Source: Pollenia angustigena (taxonomy: Eukaryota > Arthropoda > Insecta > Diptera > Polleniidae). Taken from it: a DNA stretch of 64,000 bases. The translations under genes and the position numbers were made by a program. Shown here piece by piece: positions 12,446 through 23,478 of this stretch. The stretch covers positions 180,741,253-180,805,252 of the forward strand of contig OV884060.1 in the NCBI GenBank assembly GCA_930367215.1. Direction: 5' to 3'. Numbering within the stretch: the first letter of the stretch is position 1; each line of letters begins with the position of its first letter. The notes under the pieces were generated by a model. That model was given only the letters and a program-made list of their open reading frames with translations. It searched no databases and had not been told where the DNA came from.

Positions 12446-13587
12446 TACACACAAAAAAATTCATAGGTAAAATTATCCAAAAATATGGTAGAAAATTAAC
12501 TAAGCGCAAGGGTAGCATGACAGTATCTAAGTATCTTAGGTAATATTACTATTAACTTGGGTAATTTCCTTGTTCGAAAAAGTACCTAAAAATTATGTTC
12601 AAGTTACTTAAAATTTACCAATGATAGCAAAGTTAATTCATATTTTTATATTTGGAAAATTATCTTAGTTAACTTTTGTACAAGAATATAGATTTTAGGA
12701 AAATTTACTGCTCTTTTTTAATAAAAAAAATATGTACATATAAAAAAACTCTAAAATTTTTTTTTTATTTTTCAATCATAATTCATCCAAACATTGTTAA
12801 CATAATTAAAGTATGTTTTTAATTTTCAATACTCATTAAACATCATCTAACATATTGACATTGACCAATGTCTCAGTTTACTTTTCATCTAAACGTTGTG
12901 TTCAAATAATAGTTTACCCTTAGAATATTCGTCCATATATTGGTCGACTTCAGTTTTTCGGTTTAGGCTTTTCGGCTCGCTTCTTGTTTTTTCCTATCTA
13001 CCAAGTCCTTTTCCTCTAAAGTTTCAGCCTGTAAAACTATTGATATTTATCCAAATTAGTTATATATATTTGCCGGTAAAAACAATTTATAGCTGTACCT
13101 GTTTCTCGGCAGCCTTGTTTTTATCCAACCACTATTGATTTGCTGAACCACTTCCTGATATCATTGATTATGTCATCTGATTCCCCTAGAGTTTTCAAGG
13201 GAGCAAGTCTTTCTATCAAAGGTAGTTCTTTGCATAAAAACAATCCATACCTTTTTTACTTATATTTTCGTACGTTTAATATTTCTTATACTCGTAGTTT
13301 TTAGGTATTTATATATTTTTTTTTTTGTTTAAATTCAATTTAAATATGAACGTTTTTTTACAAAAAAAAAAATTCCAATTGACAATAAAATAAAACTTCA
13401 TGTACTAAAAAAATCGAAGAAGATACCTAACTCAATAAGTAATATTACCAAAAATTTTAGGCAGTACTTATTGTATATATTACCGACTATTTTGGATAAT
13501 TAAACTAAGTTTTTTTGTTTTCATATAGAAAAAAAATTACCAATGCACGCCTTGGTAAAATTACCTAGATTATTTTTTTGTGTGTAC
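12446..13587. mobile_element. Probable MITE with ACACACAAAAAAA ends
   Basis: The ends ACACACAAAAAAATT, followed by AGGTAAAATTA, and the complement TAAAATTACCTAG then TTTTTTTGTGTGT bound about 1.14 kb. Inside both ends the words TAGGTAATATTAC and TTACC recur. No transposase frame; the 80-codon frame at 12896 has no family features. Confidence 0.55.
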
Positions 13588-14020
13588 ATATAAGAATAGA
13601 TTGCGGTTTTTTAGTTTCATTCAAATAAGCATTGTATTATTTTGGTGTTTTTCGTACAGTATTTGAAAATTTTTTTTCTGTTAATCTTATTGTCATAACT
13701 AGAAGTAACATACATACATAAATAAAACGGAAAGTCCAAATTCGTAGAATAAATGGAAGTAATCATTAAACATAAATCTTAAATAATAAAGTTTTAATAA
13801 ATACAATTAAAAATGCTCCAAAATTTAAAAAGTTACATCCTATTGTCCTTTTTTGAGGTTACATAAATAAAAACAAAATCCAAATGTTCATAAAATAAAT
13901 AATTTACTTAAACTTAAATGAATTGAAAAAAAGTCGATTGCAAAATAAACTCAATTAAAAAAAAAAATGATAGTAATTATAAATAAAATAATTATAAATT
14001 GTTAATATTTAAGCTGATAT

Positions 14021-17000
14021 TTAATTTGGGGTTCCGAGGAAGTCTGAAATGTAGTGACGACGATCTAAACGTTTGCTGTCATTATCTCTACTCCAAAAAG
14101 GTGTCCAATCTATCCAACTATTGGAACTAATAAAAAACATAAAGGATTTATACAAAATGATTTTTCATACACAAAAAAATCCATGCAACATTTAACTTTA
14201 ATAGCTACTTGTTTTGTTCTATATACAAAAGTTTCGTATACCTATTATACGAAAAAATATTCTCTAGCATTTTTTAGGAACATTTAATTTCTGATACTAT
14301 CAGGAAAACAATCAGGTGTCGTGAATTTCGACCAATTTTAAATCCATTTCTGAATAAAAGTCTTTATTTTTTGTTCAAAATACAGTTTAGTTAACATTAA
14401 TAACACTATGTGACAGTTTTGACACCTAATCTTTATGTAAATTTGCCCGCTGAATCCGATTATAAAGTCAGAATGTTTAAAGGAGAAAAGTTTTCGAAAT
14501 ATTCCAAAATAACCGTTATTTATATTTTTAAAAAAGATGATGTCACTTAAATGCAAATATCTTCAAAAATATTAAACGGATTATGTAGATTGGTCAAGAA
14601 ATGACAGAGTTACAGGGGAAGTTTAAACCTCATTGAGAATTTTATGATTTTTTGCAATTTTACTCTTTTCAAGTTATTTTTTTATGCCAAACAATTAAAT
14701 TGTAACGTTTTATTGCATGGGGCAATAGTTTGTTTCAATGCGAACATTGTGGGCCTAACAAGACCTAGATTGGTGCAAAAATGATAAAGCTGCAGAAGAT
14801 TTAGGAAATTACATTACGCTATGTGTATTTAACTTGATGTGTTTTTTGTGATTTGATAAAAATCGAAATGTGGGATATTTCAAATAATTTTCAAGAACTT
14901 TGTCATCTGTTTATCGATTTTGATCCTATTGGGCACAAAATGTGCGCATTGAAGTAAGCTAACGTCGTAACTGATAAAACTTGCAAAAATATTATTGTTT
15001 GCTTTTAAAAAAATAAGTTGAAAAGAGCAAAATTGCAAAAAATCATTAAAATTTTTGTGAAATTTTAACTTTGTTGGTCCAATGTAACTTAGTCATTTCT
15101 TGACCAATTTTTACGAGCGATCTGTGGTTGTTTTAGTAATTTCATTTTCTTTTCTTTAAAAATAGAGGAAGAAAAAATCCGTTGGAAATTTTTGAATATA
15201 CTTTTGACATCCTCTTTTTAAAAACCGCCAATAACGGTAACTTTCCAATATTTTGAAAACTGTTCAACTTTTGACCATTCTGACTTGACATTTGGATTTA
15301 CGTAAAGATCAGATGTCAGATTCATTTCAGGGTAATCAGGTATGTTCTAGGTGTCTGTACCAACAAATAACGCTTGTGTTAAACGAGTCACTTCCAAAAT
15401 TCGTAACAGAATACAGTATGAGTTATTAGAATAAAAACACCCGTTAAAAACAATTCAGTTTTCTGTAACAAATTGATTCCATCTTGTCAAATGCTAACAC
15501 TTTTTAGTATAAATGTTTAATAAAATTGCATTGGCTGATGAATCAGAAGATTTTGATTTTAAAGTTTTTGAAGTGATAAACATTTACGCATAATTATTAT
15601 GTTTCTTGTGTAGACATGTACTTAGAACTCAAAGTACAAATCGTCACCTAAGCTCCAAAAGGCAATAACCAACCAAAAATTCAAAATGGGGTTTTGTTTG
15701 ATGATGATGTTAATAACAATAATATATCGAGCCCTAACCGCGAAAATAACGTAAGCGACAGGATTTTCAATTTTCGTTTTTTTTTAATAAATGTCTTTAT
15801 TGGCAACACTTGCATCATCTCCTAAAATATCATGGTCCTTACGGCTTTTTGCTTTCAGAAAAAGTGGTCCCAAAAGGCCGTAACTAACAAAAGAAAAAAA
15901 AATTAAACATTTTTCTGCAGTATTTTTATTGAATCACATCCGCATTGGTTTTCTATTCTTGATTCCAAATATAAAGTTTTTTCTTCTCCAGTAAAAAAGT
16001 AAAAAGTGCAGTTACGGCCTTTTGGATTTTAGGTGACGAAATACAATTAGTTTTAATATTACACAAGTAAATTTAACTAAAAAAAAAAAAAACAAATGTA
16101 TGCATATTTTTCCTTCAACATATTACAATTTTTTTTCAAGCATCTTTGGGGATTTTTGGGAATAAGAAAATATCTTCTTTGAATATTTTAGGGAATAAAA
16201 AATCACAAACTGGGGGTAGGGATGCAGATGTGCTCTTTTAAGGAGTGCATGTGCTTTTTTTTAAATGTGCTCTAAAAACAGGAAGGTCCAAAAGAGTACG
16301 CAAACCGTAAATATGCAATGAAGGCAGGAACAATATATGTATGTATTTATCCGTATTAGAGCTTTACATGAATTTTGCTATTGATTTGTTAGTGCATATT
16401 TTCGCACATTTTATCTTTTGTAGCTTTTGTTTGCATAATTTAGTCAAAAGAGCATTTTTTAAGTTTATAGCGGAAATTTCACCTTCACCTTATTACGAGG
16501 CTTGCAAGTGCTTTCGCGACAAATAAAAAAATTCTGGTAAACTGATAGCTCTTTTTTTTCAATACCTATCTGTATACCCTTCCCGTTAGGGATGCCAATC
16601 GGGATTGATTTTAGAAAATCCTGGGATTTCTGGATCCCGGGATTACGGGATTTTTCAGGATTTTTTTAGATAAACAACACTTTTTTTATTTATTTATAAA
16701 TTTTCAAAAAAGAAAAATAAGAATTATAAAAATCCCGGGATTAATAAAAATAAATCCCGGGATTTATCAATCATGAAAAATCTCAGGATTTCGGGATTCG
16801 AGATTTCCCGTTTGGCACCCCTACTCCGCGTTCAATTTCGCCATTTACATTAAATTTTCACTCCACAGTTATAAGCCAAAGTAGGTTGTCATTACAGATT
16901 AATGCTATTTCGAATTTTTCGTATTTAAAAAAGGTGCAAGGCACATTAAAAAAAGGCCTGGGAAAAGTGTGCTCTTTATAATTTGTGCTCTTTTTATTAA

Positions 17001-17897
17001 CCAATGTGCACTTTTCATCTCTTTATTATCTCGCGTCCCTAAATCGGGGCTAAGGTTTTAAATAAAACTGAAAACCCTGTTCTAAAGCAATTTGTACATG
17101 CTACGCAAGAATTTATTAGTGCGAAATCACAGTTTCGTGCAACGTACGACAGTGTATAAGGCATGGATTTTTTTGAGCGTAGGTATTGAAGTAAAATTAC
17201 ATCTTCACTTTTCCTGTATGATTGCGGCGATTTAGTGTTGACAATTCTTCTCTCCTCTCTAAATTTCTATGAATTTCAGAATGTGTGTTACTAAAATTTA
17301 TCTAATAAAACTGATGAAAGCTTAATAAAACATTGACCTACCCGCGTTCCATCATTGTGGAATTAAATATTTGACCGTTTTTAACGGGCATTATATTTTT
17401 TCGTGGTTGATTTAAGCATTTGTAATCTGGTTTTTCCCACCGAGGTGTGCTGTTGCTAAAATAACGAAAGAATGTTGTAGGAACATAAGTATGTATGTAT
17501 GTATGTGCTATAACATATGTCGAAGTTTTTGGCTGCATTTCTCACTTAAAACTTGTAGAGTTTAAGCCAGTGTCATCTTCTTCGTGATTTGTTTTTGACG
17601 ATTCCAAGTCACCATATTCATGTATAGCTGATTCCAAAGACATGCTTTTGCGAATTGGTTTGCGCTGCAAACGTTTAGTCGAATCTCTACACCACAATGG
17701 ACTGCCATATATTATTTTATTCCTTTTTTTCTTGTTGTTGAAATATTCAACTTCTTCTAAAAGCGGGCTTTCAGGCAGAATTTCTAAAGTAAATAAACGC
17801 ATACAATATCTACCTAGCGTTATTACTTTGGAATTTTCGACTCACCATATCGCTGACTTTGTATTTCTTCCAGCTCTGGGGTTAACATAACGTTCAT
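14021..17897 (-). CDS. Unrecognised five-exon gene, 199-residue protein
   Basis: Exons on the minus strand: 17897-17846, 17783-17546, 17455-17342, 17290-17201 and 14126-14021 (stop TAA at 14023-14021). They total 600 nt. Every junction has GT...AG (donors GTGAGT, GTGAGA, GTAGGT, GTAATT) and the phases match: G|AA, AA|C, GG|T, AT|T. An in-frame stop lies shortly before the ATG, so this start is likely unless a 5' exon exists. The protein is polar and has no signal peptide or membrane segment. It repeats a motif: SPLWCRD with KRLQRK (residues 45-59), TPRWEKPDYK (100-109) and TPFWSRD with KRLDRR (173-188). Residues 35-40 and 54-59 are basic, 81-88 acidic. The first three introns are 62-90 bp; the fourth, 3,074 bp, is full of repeats. 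I do not recognise the family. Confidence 0.7.
14410..15340. repeat. Foldback-like inverted repeat in the last intron of the 199-residue gene
   Basis: The arm 14410-14700 (words ATCTTTATGTAAAT, AAAATAACCGTTATT, TTGGTCAAGAAATGACAGAG) is matched in inverse by 15003-15340 (TTTACGTAAAGAT, AATAACGGTAA, CATTTCTTGACCAA). No coding capacity and no clear terminal duplication. Confidence 0.7.
15642..16038. mobile_element. MITE with CGTCACCT ends
   Basis: It starts with CGTCACCTAAGCTCCAAAAGG and ends with CCTTTTGGATTTTAGGTGACG; 397 bp. It lies in the same intron. No target duplication that I can define. Confidence 0.65.
16217..17041. mobile_element. hAT-like element with TAGGGATGC and GCGTCCCTA ends
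   Basis: The ends TAGGGATGCAGATGTGC and TCTCGCGTCCCTA are flanked by ACTGGGGG (16209-16216) and AATCGGGG (17042-17049), six of eight bases alike, a worn 8-bp duplication. The interior words AATGAAGGCAG and TTAGTGCATATTTT also occur in the hAT-like end at 55980-56638. A second element sits inside at 16587-16823. Confidence 0.6.
16587..16823. mobile_element. Nested MITE with TAGGGATGCCAATCGGGA ends
   Basis: The start TAGGGATGCCAATCGGGATT pairs with the end TCCCGTTTGGCACCCCTA. Flanking octamers CTTCCCGT and CTCCGCGT share six of eight bases. The interior is built of AATCCCGGGATT-like words. It is related by its ends to the larger element at 45739-46816. Confidence 0.7.
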
Positions 17898-18088
17898 TAT
17901 GTTTTAAACCAAACCTAGCTTCATTAAAATTTGATGAAATATTAAATAAGTGAATAAACTAATGACTAGCTTTTTATATGTTCAAACATACATACGTACA
18001 TAAGTATGTATGGATATGTAAATCTTTATCTTTATTTATATTTTTGATAACGGTATCTTAAAGAAGACTTAAGCCCCAGCATGACCCC
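17898..18088. other. Region upstream of the 199-residue gene
   Basis: This is the only sequence between the start codon at 17897 and the MADF-bearing element, so any promoter or 5' exon of the minus-strand gene should lie here or beyond the element. I see TACATACGTACATA-type simple repeats and no convincing TATA or initiator. Confidence 0.4.
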
Positions 18089-18239
18089 CAGTTAGCTGAC
18101 AGTAACAGTAACGTTGCACATCAGCTGCTTCATTTTGTTGTATGAAACAAATAAATAACCAATTTTTTAAATTCTTGCGTTCTACGTTTCCGATTTCCAG
18201 CACAGCCCTGTATATCTCCACTGTATATTTTCAATCATA

Positions 18240-19014
18240 TTAAATACTTGATTTTGAAAAGTGTGTTATTTTGAGTGACAGAATTTGTTGTATTTCCGCC
18301 ATTGCAGTCGTAGCTGCATCCAGTGGCAGTTCTTTTTATTGCATTTCAATAGATTTTGCAAAAGCAGAGAACATAGTTTCCTCTACGTTTGTACTGGAAA
18401 CTTTAGTTATGATCGAATCAAGAGCTTCATTAAATTTGTTGTCTCTGGTCATTCTTGATCGTTTCAAGCCTTTCCATGGCTTATCGATAACCGGTGTTGA
18501 TGTGGTTAAACTGGAAGATGCATTTAAGGAACTATTAGTTTGAGTGAAATCGGGACTATTTTCAGATCCACCACCTTCAATTGGTACAGTTCTAGACTCA
18601 CTTCAAAAGGTGCACAAGATTCTTGCTTTAAAACGAAGATACATATAACAATATCGTTTTTAAAAAATTTAAACAAGAACCCACCTTTATCAAATTACTG
18701 GATGTTTGGCGTAACACCACGACGGTTTTTAGGAGACTAAACTCTTCATAATAAAAAAGATGAGGTCTGTATATACATATCTTCTGTTCCAGCGACGGAC
18801 GATTTTGAACTTGTTGCTTTTTTTTCTCCCCTACATAGGCAGATCTTAAATATTTAATTTTCTTTTTCACTTCTTCAACACTTTTCCCCATTTTTTCCCA
18901 AGCATTTCTTTTCAGGTCTATTCTTTTATAATCCGGGCTTCTGTACTCCCAAAGGCAGGGATATTGGCGGTAAAGGGCAATAATTTTAAAAACTTCCGAA
19001 ACACCCCACTCCAT
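18240..19014 (-). pseudogene. MADF-BESS domain protein, frameshifted
   Basis: The frame starts at 19014 (MEWGVSEVFKIIALYRQYP). It carries a MADF (Myb/SANT-like) DNA-binding domain: LYRQYPCLW, DYKR, AWEKM, VKKKIKYLRSAY, then RPHLFYYEEFSLL. A donor GTGGGT follows IK at about 18687 and an acceptor TTTTAAAG lies near 18632. The second exon starts QESCAPFE and then needs a one-base shift to reach a serine-rich stretch, KPWKGLKRSRM and NKFNEALDSII. A TAA breaks the BESS-like tail between SIEMQ and KELPLDAATTAMAEIQQIL. MADF-BESS proteins are sequence-specific regulators in flies; this copy is not functional as read. It sits inside paired inverted repeats (18089/21982), so it may be transposon-borne. 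Confidence 0.75.
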
Positions 19015-19290
19015 TACAACTTACATAAAAATTTAGGAAAATACTTTTATATATTAAAAAAAGGATGTAAGTTAACAGTATAGCCTTAAAAAATATATTT
19101 TTATTAAAAATTTTATGTTTTTGCCAAAATTATCTTTTTGGCGTCCTTTTTTTTCTTTGAATTTTGAAATGTCAAACTAAAAGCGACATTTGGTGGCAGA
19201 GCGATGTTAGACATAGTTGTGCAAACAATTGTTTTAACAACGCTGTTTAAACAAGAACAAAACACATTTTAAGCAATTAGAACGATTCTA

Positions 19291-21874
19291 CGGTGGTCAA
19301 CCCAAAATGCACGATGTTAATTGGAAGTCATACCTTAAGGTCAACTTTTTTGGCCAACTTAATTTGACATTTCTGTGTTTCAGTGTTTGAAAAATTCAAT
19401 CAAGAAGCGGTACACAATTAGCGTTAAGATTGTTGAAGACTTTTACGAAAATAGGCGTTCAAATCAAAATGCATTTCATGCACTTAGTAATTTTTTGGTC
19501 AGCATTATCGACCAAATGTGTTTACAATCGGAAGAATTGTGGGCAAATTTCAGCAAACCCGGTCTGTAGAAAATGTGAAAACACCTGTGCATGCTCGCCG
19601 TTTGTTTATGGGCAGGTGGCGTCATCGGGCCGTATTTGTTCGAAAATGAGGTCAGTCAAGCAGTTACCGTGAATGGTATTCGCTATCGCGAGATGATAAC
19701 GGACTTCTTGTGGCCAGAAATTGAGGATATAAACCTGGACACAGTCAACGAAACAATGGCTCCTTTGCGGGAGAAATTCAATGACCGTGTTATCTCACGT
19801 CGTGGCGATGTTACTTGGCCGCCACGATAATGTGATTTGACCCCGTTGGACTTCTTTCTTTGGGAATATTTAAAAGAAAAAGTGTACTTCAATAAGCCAA
19901 GAACAATTCAAGAGCTAAAGGATGGGATAGTTCGGCACATTAACGATATTGAACCTCAATTATGTCTCAGAGTCATTGACAATATGGATCATGGAATGGA
20001 GGTATACCACCGAAGCCGTTTCTACCGAAATTTTGTTTCACACATTATTGTCATAGATCCTTCTATTATCTTCTTCTATCTTCTATCTTCTATATATATA
20101 AAAATGAAAAATGTTTGTATGTTTGTGTGTTTGTTTGTTTGTTTGTTGGCTTATAGACTCCGAAACTACTGAACCGATTTTCTTGAAATTTTTACAGTAA
20201 CATCACGTGAGCCCTAAAAATAAAATAGGCTACTTATTTTTTCGATAGGGGCAGGGGAATTGGTACCCCCCATAGGATGCCAATATTTATTATCGCATAT
20301 CTTAAGAGCCGCTGGACGCATTTTGCTGAACTTTTTGTAGTAGGATCTTCTGAGCCCCGAAATTGAAATAAAATAGCAGCGGGGGTATTTGAATCCCCCA
20401 TAGGACGCCAATGTTTAACATCGCATATCTTAAGAACTGTTATAGTGAGAATGTTCAAACTTTCTAGAAGTCACTCTTATGGTATACTACACTTTTGAAA
20501 ATAAAAATAAAGCGGGTAGGCGCAGGGGGGGAAATACCTCCCATAGGATGCATATATTAAATATCGCTCAACTGAAGAACTAATAAAGGGAGAGTCTTCA
20601 AACGTGGGTTAAGCTACTATTATAGTAAACTATAAATTTTCAATATAAAAATGGGCGGGAGAGACAGGGGAGGAGCAGCACCCCTCATAGATAGAAATAT
20701 TAATAAGAGCCACTGCACGCATTTTGTTGAAATTTTGGTAGTAGGATCTTCTGAGTCCCAAAATTGAAATAAAGTAGCAGCGGGGGAAGTGGTTTTCCCC
20801 ATAGGACGCCAATGTTTAATATCGCATATCTTAAGAACTGTTATAGTGAGAATGTTCAAACTTTGTAGAAGTCACTCATATGGTATACTACACTATTGAA
20901 AATAAAAATAAAGCGGATAGGCGCAGGGGGGAAATACCTCCCATAGGATCCATACATTAAATATCGCTCAACTGAAGAACTATTAAAGGGAGGGTCTTCA
21001 AACGTAGTTAAAACTACTATTATGGCAAACTTTAAATTTCAATATAGTAATGGGCGGGGTAGACAGAGGAGGAGCAGTTCCCCTCATAGATAGAAATGTA
21101 ATGAAGAGCCGCTGCAAGCAATTTGTTGAACTTTTGGTAGTAGGATCTTCTGAGCCCCAAAATTGAAGCAAAATAGCAGCGGGGGAAGTGTTACCCCCCA
21201 TAGGATGCCAATGTTTAATATCGGATATCTTAAAAACTGTTATAGTAAGAATGTTCAAACTTTGTAGAAGTCACAGTTATGGTATACTACACTTTTGAAA
21301 ACAGAAATAAAGCGGGTATGCGCAGGGGGAAATATCTTCCATAGGATGCATATATTCAATATCGCTCAACTTAAGAACTATTGAAGGCAGAGTCTTCAAA
21401 CGTGGTTAAAGCTTCTATTATGGTAAACTATAAATGTCAATATAGAAATGGGCGGGGTAGCCAGAGGAGGAGCAGTACCACTCATAGATAGCATTATTAA
21501 TAAGAGCCGCTGCAAGCAATTTGTTGAACTTTTGGTAGTAGGATCATCTGAGCCCCAAAATCGAAACCCCCATAGGACGCCAATGTTAAATATCGCATAT
21601 CTTAAGAACTGTTAAAGTAAGAATGTTCAAACTTAGTAGAAATCACTCCTATGGTATACTACACTTTTGAAAATAAAAATAAAGCGGGAATGCGCAGGGG
21701 AAAAAACATTCCATAGGACGCATATATTAAATATCTCTCAACTGAAGAAGTGGTTAAAGCAGTGTAGCGAAGCGCACCGGGTTAAGCTAGTATGTAATAA
21801 AAAATATTAAGATAATTCTGTGAAAACTTTTTGTTTTATTTACAATAAAATCGTACTTTTTGGTTGGACCACTC
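19291..21874 (+). mobile_element. Decayed rosa-like mariner, interrupted by a Helitron
   Basis: The left end CGGTGGTCAACCCAAAAT and the inverted right end (TTTTTGGTTGGACCACT near 21858-21873) match as mariner-type termini. The transposase is in pieces: an HTH part near 19390-19560 (IVEDFYENRRS; then HYRPNVFTIGRI in another frame), WAGGVIGPY and VTVNGIRYREMI at 19607-19700, and CDLTPLDFFLW from 19837. The FQQDGATC block with a catalytic Asp is missing (the frame jumps from DTVN to ETMAPL), and a stop lies before CDLTP. It is inactive. The Helitron at 20086-21790 was inserted in its 3' part. Confidence 0.75.
20086..21790 (+). mobile_element. Non-autonomous Helitron with four ~400-bp tandem units
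   Basis: Start TCTATATATATAAAAATG (TC at 20086 or 20089, inside a TTC-rich tract) and end CACCGGGTTAAGCTAG at 21790, followed by T, are Helitron termini. Four direct units begin with AGCCGCTG or AGCCACTG at about 20307, 20705, 21106 and 21505, a spacing of about 400 bp. Each holds CATAGGA and AAGCGGG words. Short minus-strand frames beginning MNILTITV repeat with the units and are not genes. Confidence 0.8.
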
Positions 21875-22003
21875 ATTAGTTAGCAGTAAGATGTAACTTA
21901 ACCGTAACGTCTAAATCTGTAGAAAATTGATTTACTTACTTTTTTACTGTACGGTTACATTACTGTAACTGTCAGCTAACTGAGGCTTTATATTCACACT
22001 AAG

Positions 22004-22165
22004 GCGAATTTACTACAGATGGCGGCGAGGCTACAACAAGTCCAAGGCGAATTTACTTCAGGTGGCGGCGAGACTACAACAAGTCAACAACACAAAAAAC
22101 AACATGTATTTTGTTTTTATTTTTCGGTCATGTAATGTCAAAAACAAGGCGAATTAATATATATA
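22004..22165. repeat. CAAGGCGAATT repeat module
   Basis: AAGGCGAATTTACT followed by GGTGGCGGCGAGACTACAAC is present twice in tandem (about 44 bp apart), then a third CAAGGCGAATTAA at 22147. The same module occurs near 25450-25517, 33009, 36690, 40531 and 53528-53935 in both orientations. Confidence 0.7.
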
Positions 22166-22225
22166 TGAATTCGCTTTGTATAAAACAGTTGAATAAAGCA
22201 GGGCTACCAGATTTGGGGTTCTTAT

Positions 22226-23478
22226 CAGTGATGCCAACTTAGTGCTTTTGGCACTATTTATGGTGCTTTTTGATACCTCAAAACGCCAAAATTTTATCCA
22301 TAGTGCCAAACTAAAAAAAAGCACTAACTTGGTGCTTTTTAAATTTTTCGTTAGTGCCTTTAGTGCTTTTTACAATTTTTTTTTTCTACCATTTTTAAAA
22401 AATACGATTATATAGAGGATGATTTAGTTGAACTTTGCTATTTGCGGTACAATTTTCAGAAGGTTTGTAAAGATTTTAAGATTTCAAATGATAAAAAAGT
22501 GATAAATGAAAGTTACATTCGTTTTACCAAAAACTTTATTTACGAGGTTAGAGCTAGGCTTCCTAGCAATTTGGATATTTTACGAAACGTTGCACATTTT
22601 AGCGTTGACAACATATTTAGTAATCGAAATAAAAAAGATTTATTTCGGTAAACATTTTGTTAAAGATGTAGACACTGTTTCAAAAAGAGAATATGAATTG
22701 AAAAATATTAAGAATTGTTAAAAAAAAATGCAGTCGGAAACCGTACAAAAAACGCAAAGACTTCAACAACAAAAATAGAGCCGTAGCTTGGTATATGCAA
22801 AGTGTTACCTAAATTAAAAACAGCGCTTTAGTTTTCCAAGTGTTGTGCACCTCTAGTGCTATTGAAAAAAGGTTTGACTAAGTATCAGATTGCAAACATA
22901 CATGTTTTTTCTATTTTACACCTTATGTGTGTTCTTTATTCAGAAGCGTACATATGTTAAAATAATTGTTTAATATCATATGCCAATTGTCTTATTAAAC
23001 TTTGCACGATTTTAATTTAGATTTATTTAAACGATAAATTATAAGTTTTTTTTTATTAAATATGGGCTGCCATTAAGTTTAATGCAACAGGCCATATTTT
23101 TCGAGTTACCAAAGTCGAGCTCGCACTGTATTACTTTAAAACTGTTTTATGGCCAATTTAAACTCTAAATGATTTGGATGATATTATTTTTATTGAAGAT
23201 AATAATAATACATGTAAAAATATTTATATACAAATGTAAATATATTTATTTTATTATTTAATCTTAAATGAAAATGGTCCCCATCAACGCCGACGCCTTT
23301 TTTTAAATTTTGGAGGTATATAATATTCGGCACAGCCGAATGCAACTTGTTTTGTGTTTAATTAAATTGTAAAAATGGCTTAGTGCTTTTTAACGCTTTT
23401 TTTTGTTCCAAATAGTGCTTTTTAGTGCTTTTTTTAAATTTGAAAGTGCTTTTTGCTCTCAAAAAGTTGGCATCACTG
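22226..23478 (+). mobile_element. Decayed hAT element with transposase remnants
   Basis: The ends CAGTGATGCCAACTT and GTTGGCATCACTG are flanked by the exact octamer GTTCTTAT at 22218-22225 and 23479-23486. At 22540-22640 (plus) the frame reads RARLPSNLDILRNVAHFSV, like the middle of hAT transposases. Near 22820-22900 another frame reads LCTSSAIEKRFD, resembling the C-terminal hAT dimerisation signature with its A-x-x-E-R core. Stops separate the pieces. A minus-strand fragment of the TATACCC-type repeat (CGGCACAGCCGAA) lies at about 23280-23360. Confidence 0.8.

Larger units (their letters stand above)
18089..21982. mobile_element. Outer element carrying the MADF-BESS pseudogene
   Basis: CAGTTAGCTGACAGTAACAG at 18089 pairs with the complement CTGTAACTGTCAGCTAACTG ending at 21982. 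Between them lie the MADF pseudogene and, inserted later, a mariner with a Helitron inside it. A MADF or Myb/SANT protein next to a transposase is known in PIF/Harbinger elements, so that class is possible, but I see no transposase of that kind and no definite 3-bp duplication. Confidence 0.5.

Noticed and set aside
12896..13138. 80-codon hydrophobic frame as a membrane protein
   Set aside because: It lies inside a TIR-bounded AT-rich element, has no start context or splice support and no family features.
17338..17538. 66-codon frame starting MQPKTSTYV as a separate gene
   Set aside because: Only its second half is coding; the first half is intron. The acceptor at 17456-17457 joins it to the preceding exon in phase.
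18271..18543. 90-codon plus-strand frame
   Set aside because: It is antisense to the second exon of the MADF-BESS pseudogene, which has recognisable domain sequence.
20214..21258. Repeated MNILTITV... frames as a small gene family
   Set aside because: They follow the ~400-bp tandem units of the Helitron on its opposite strand.
20300..21770. Tandem array as a CRISPR
   Set aside because: Units of about 400 bp with no short repeat-spacer layout, in a eukaryotic transposon.
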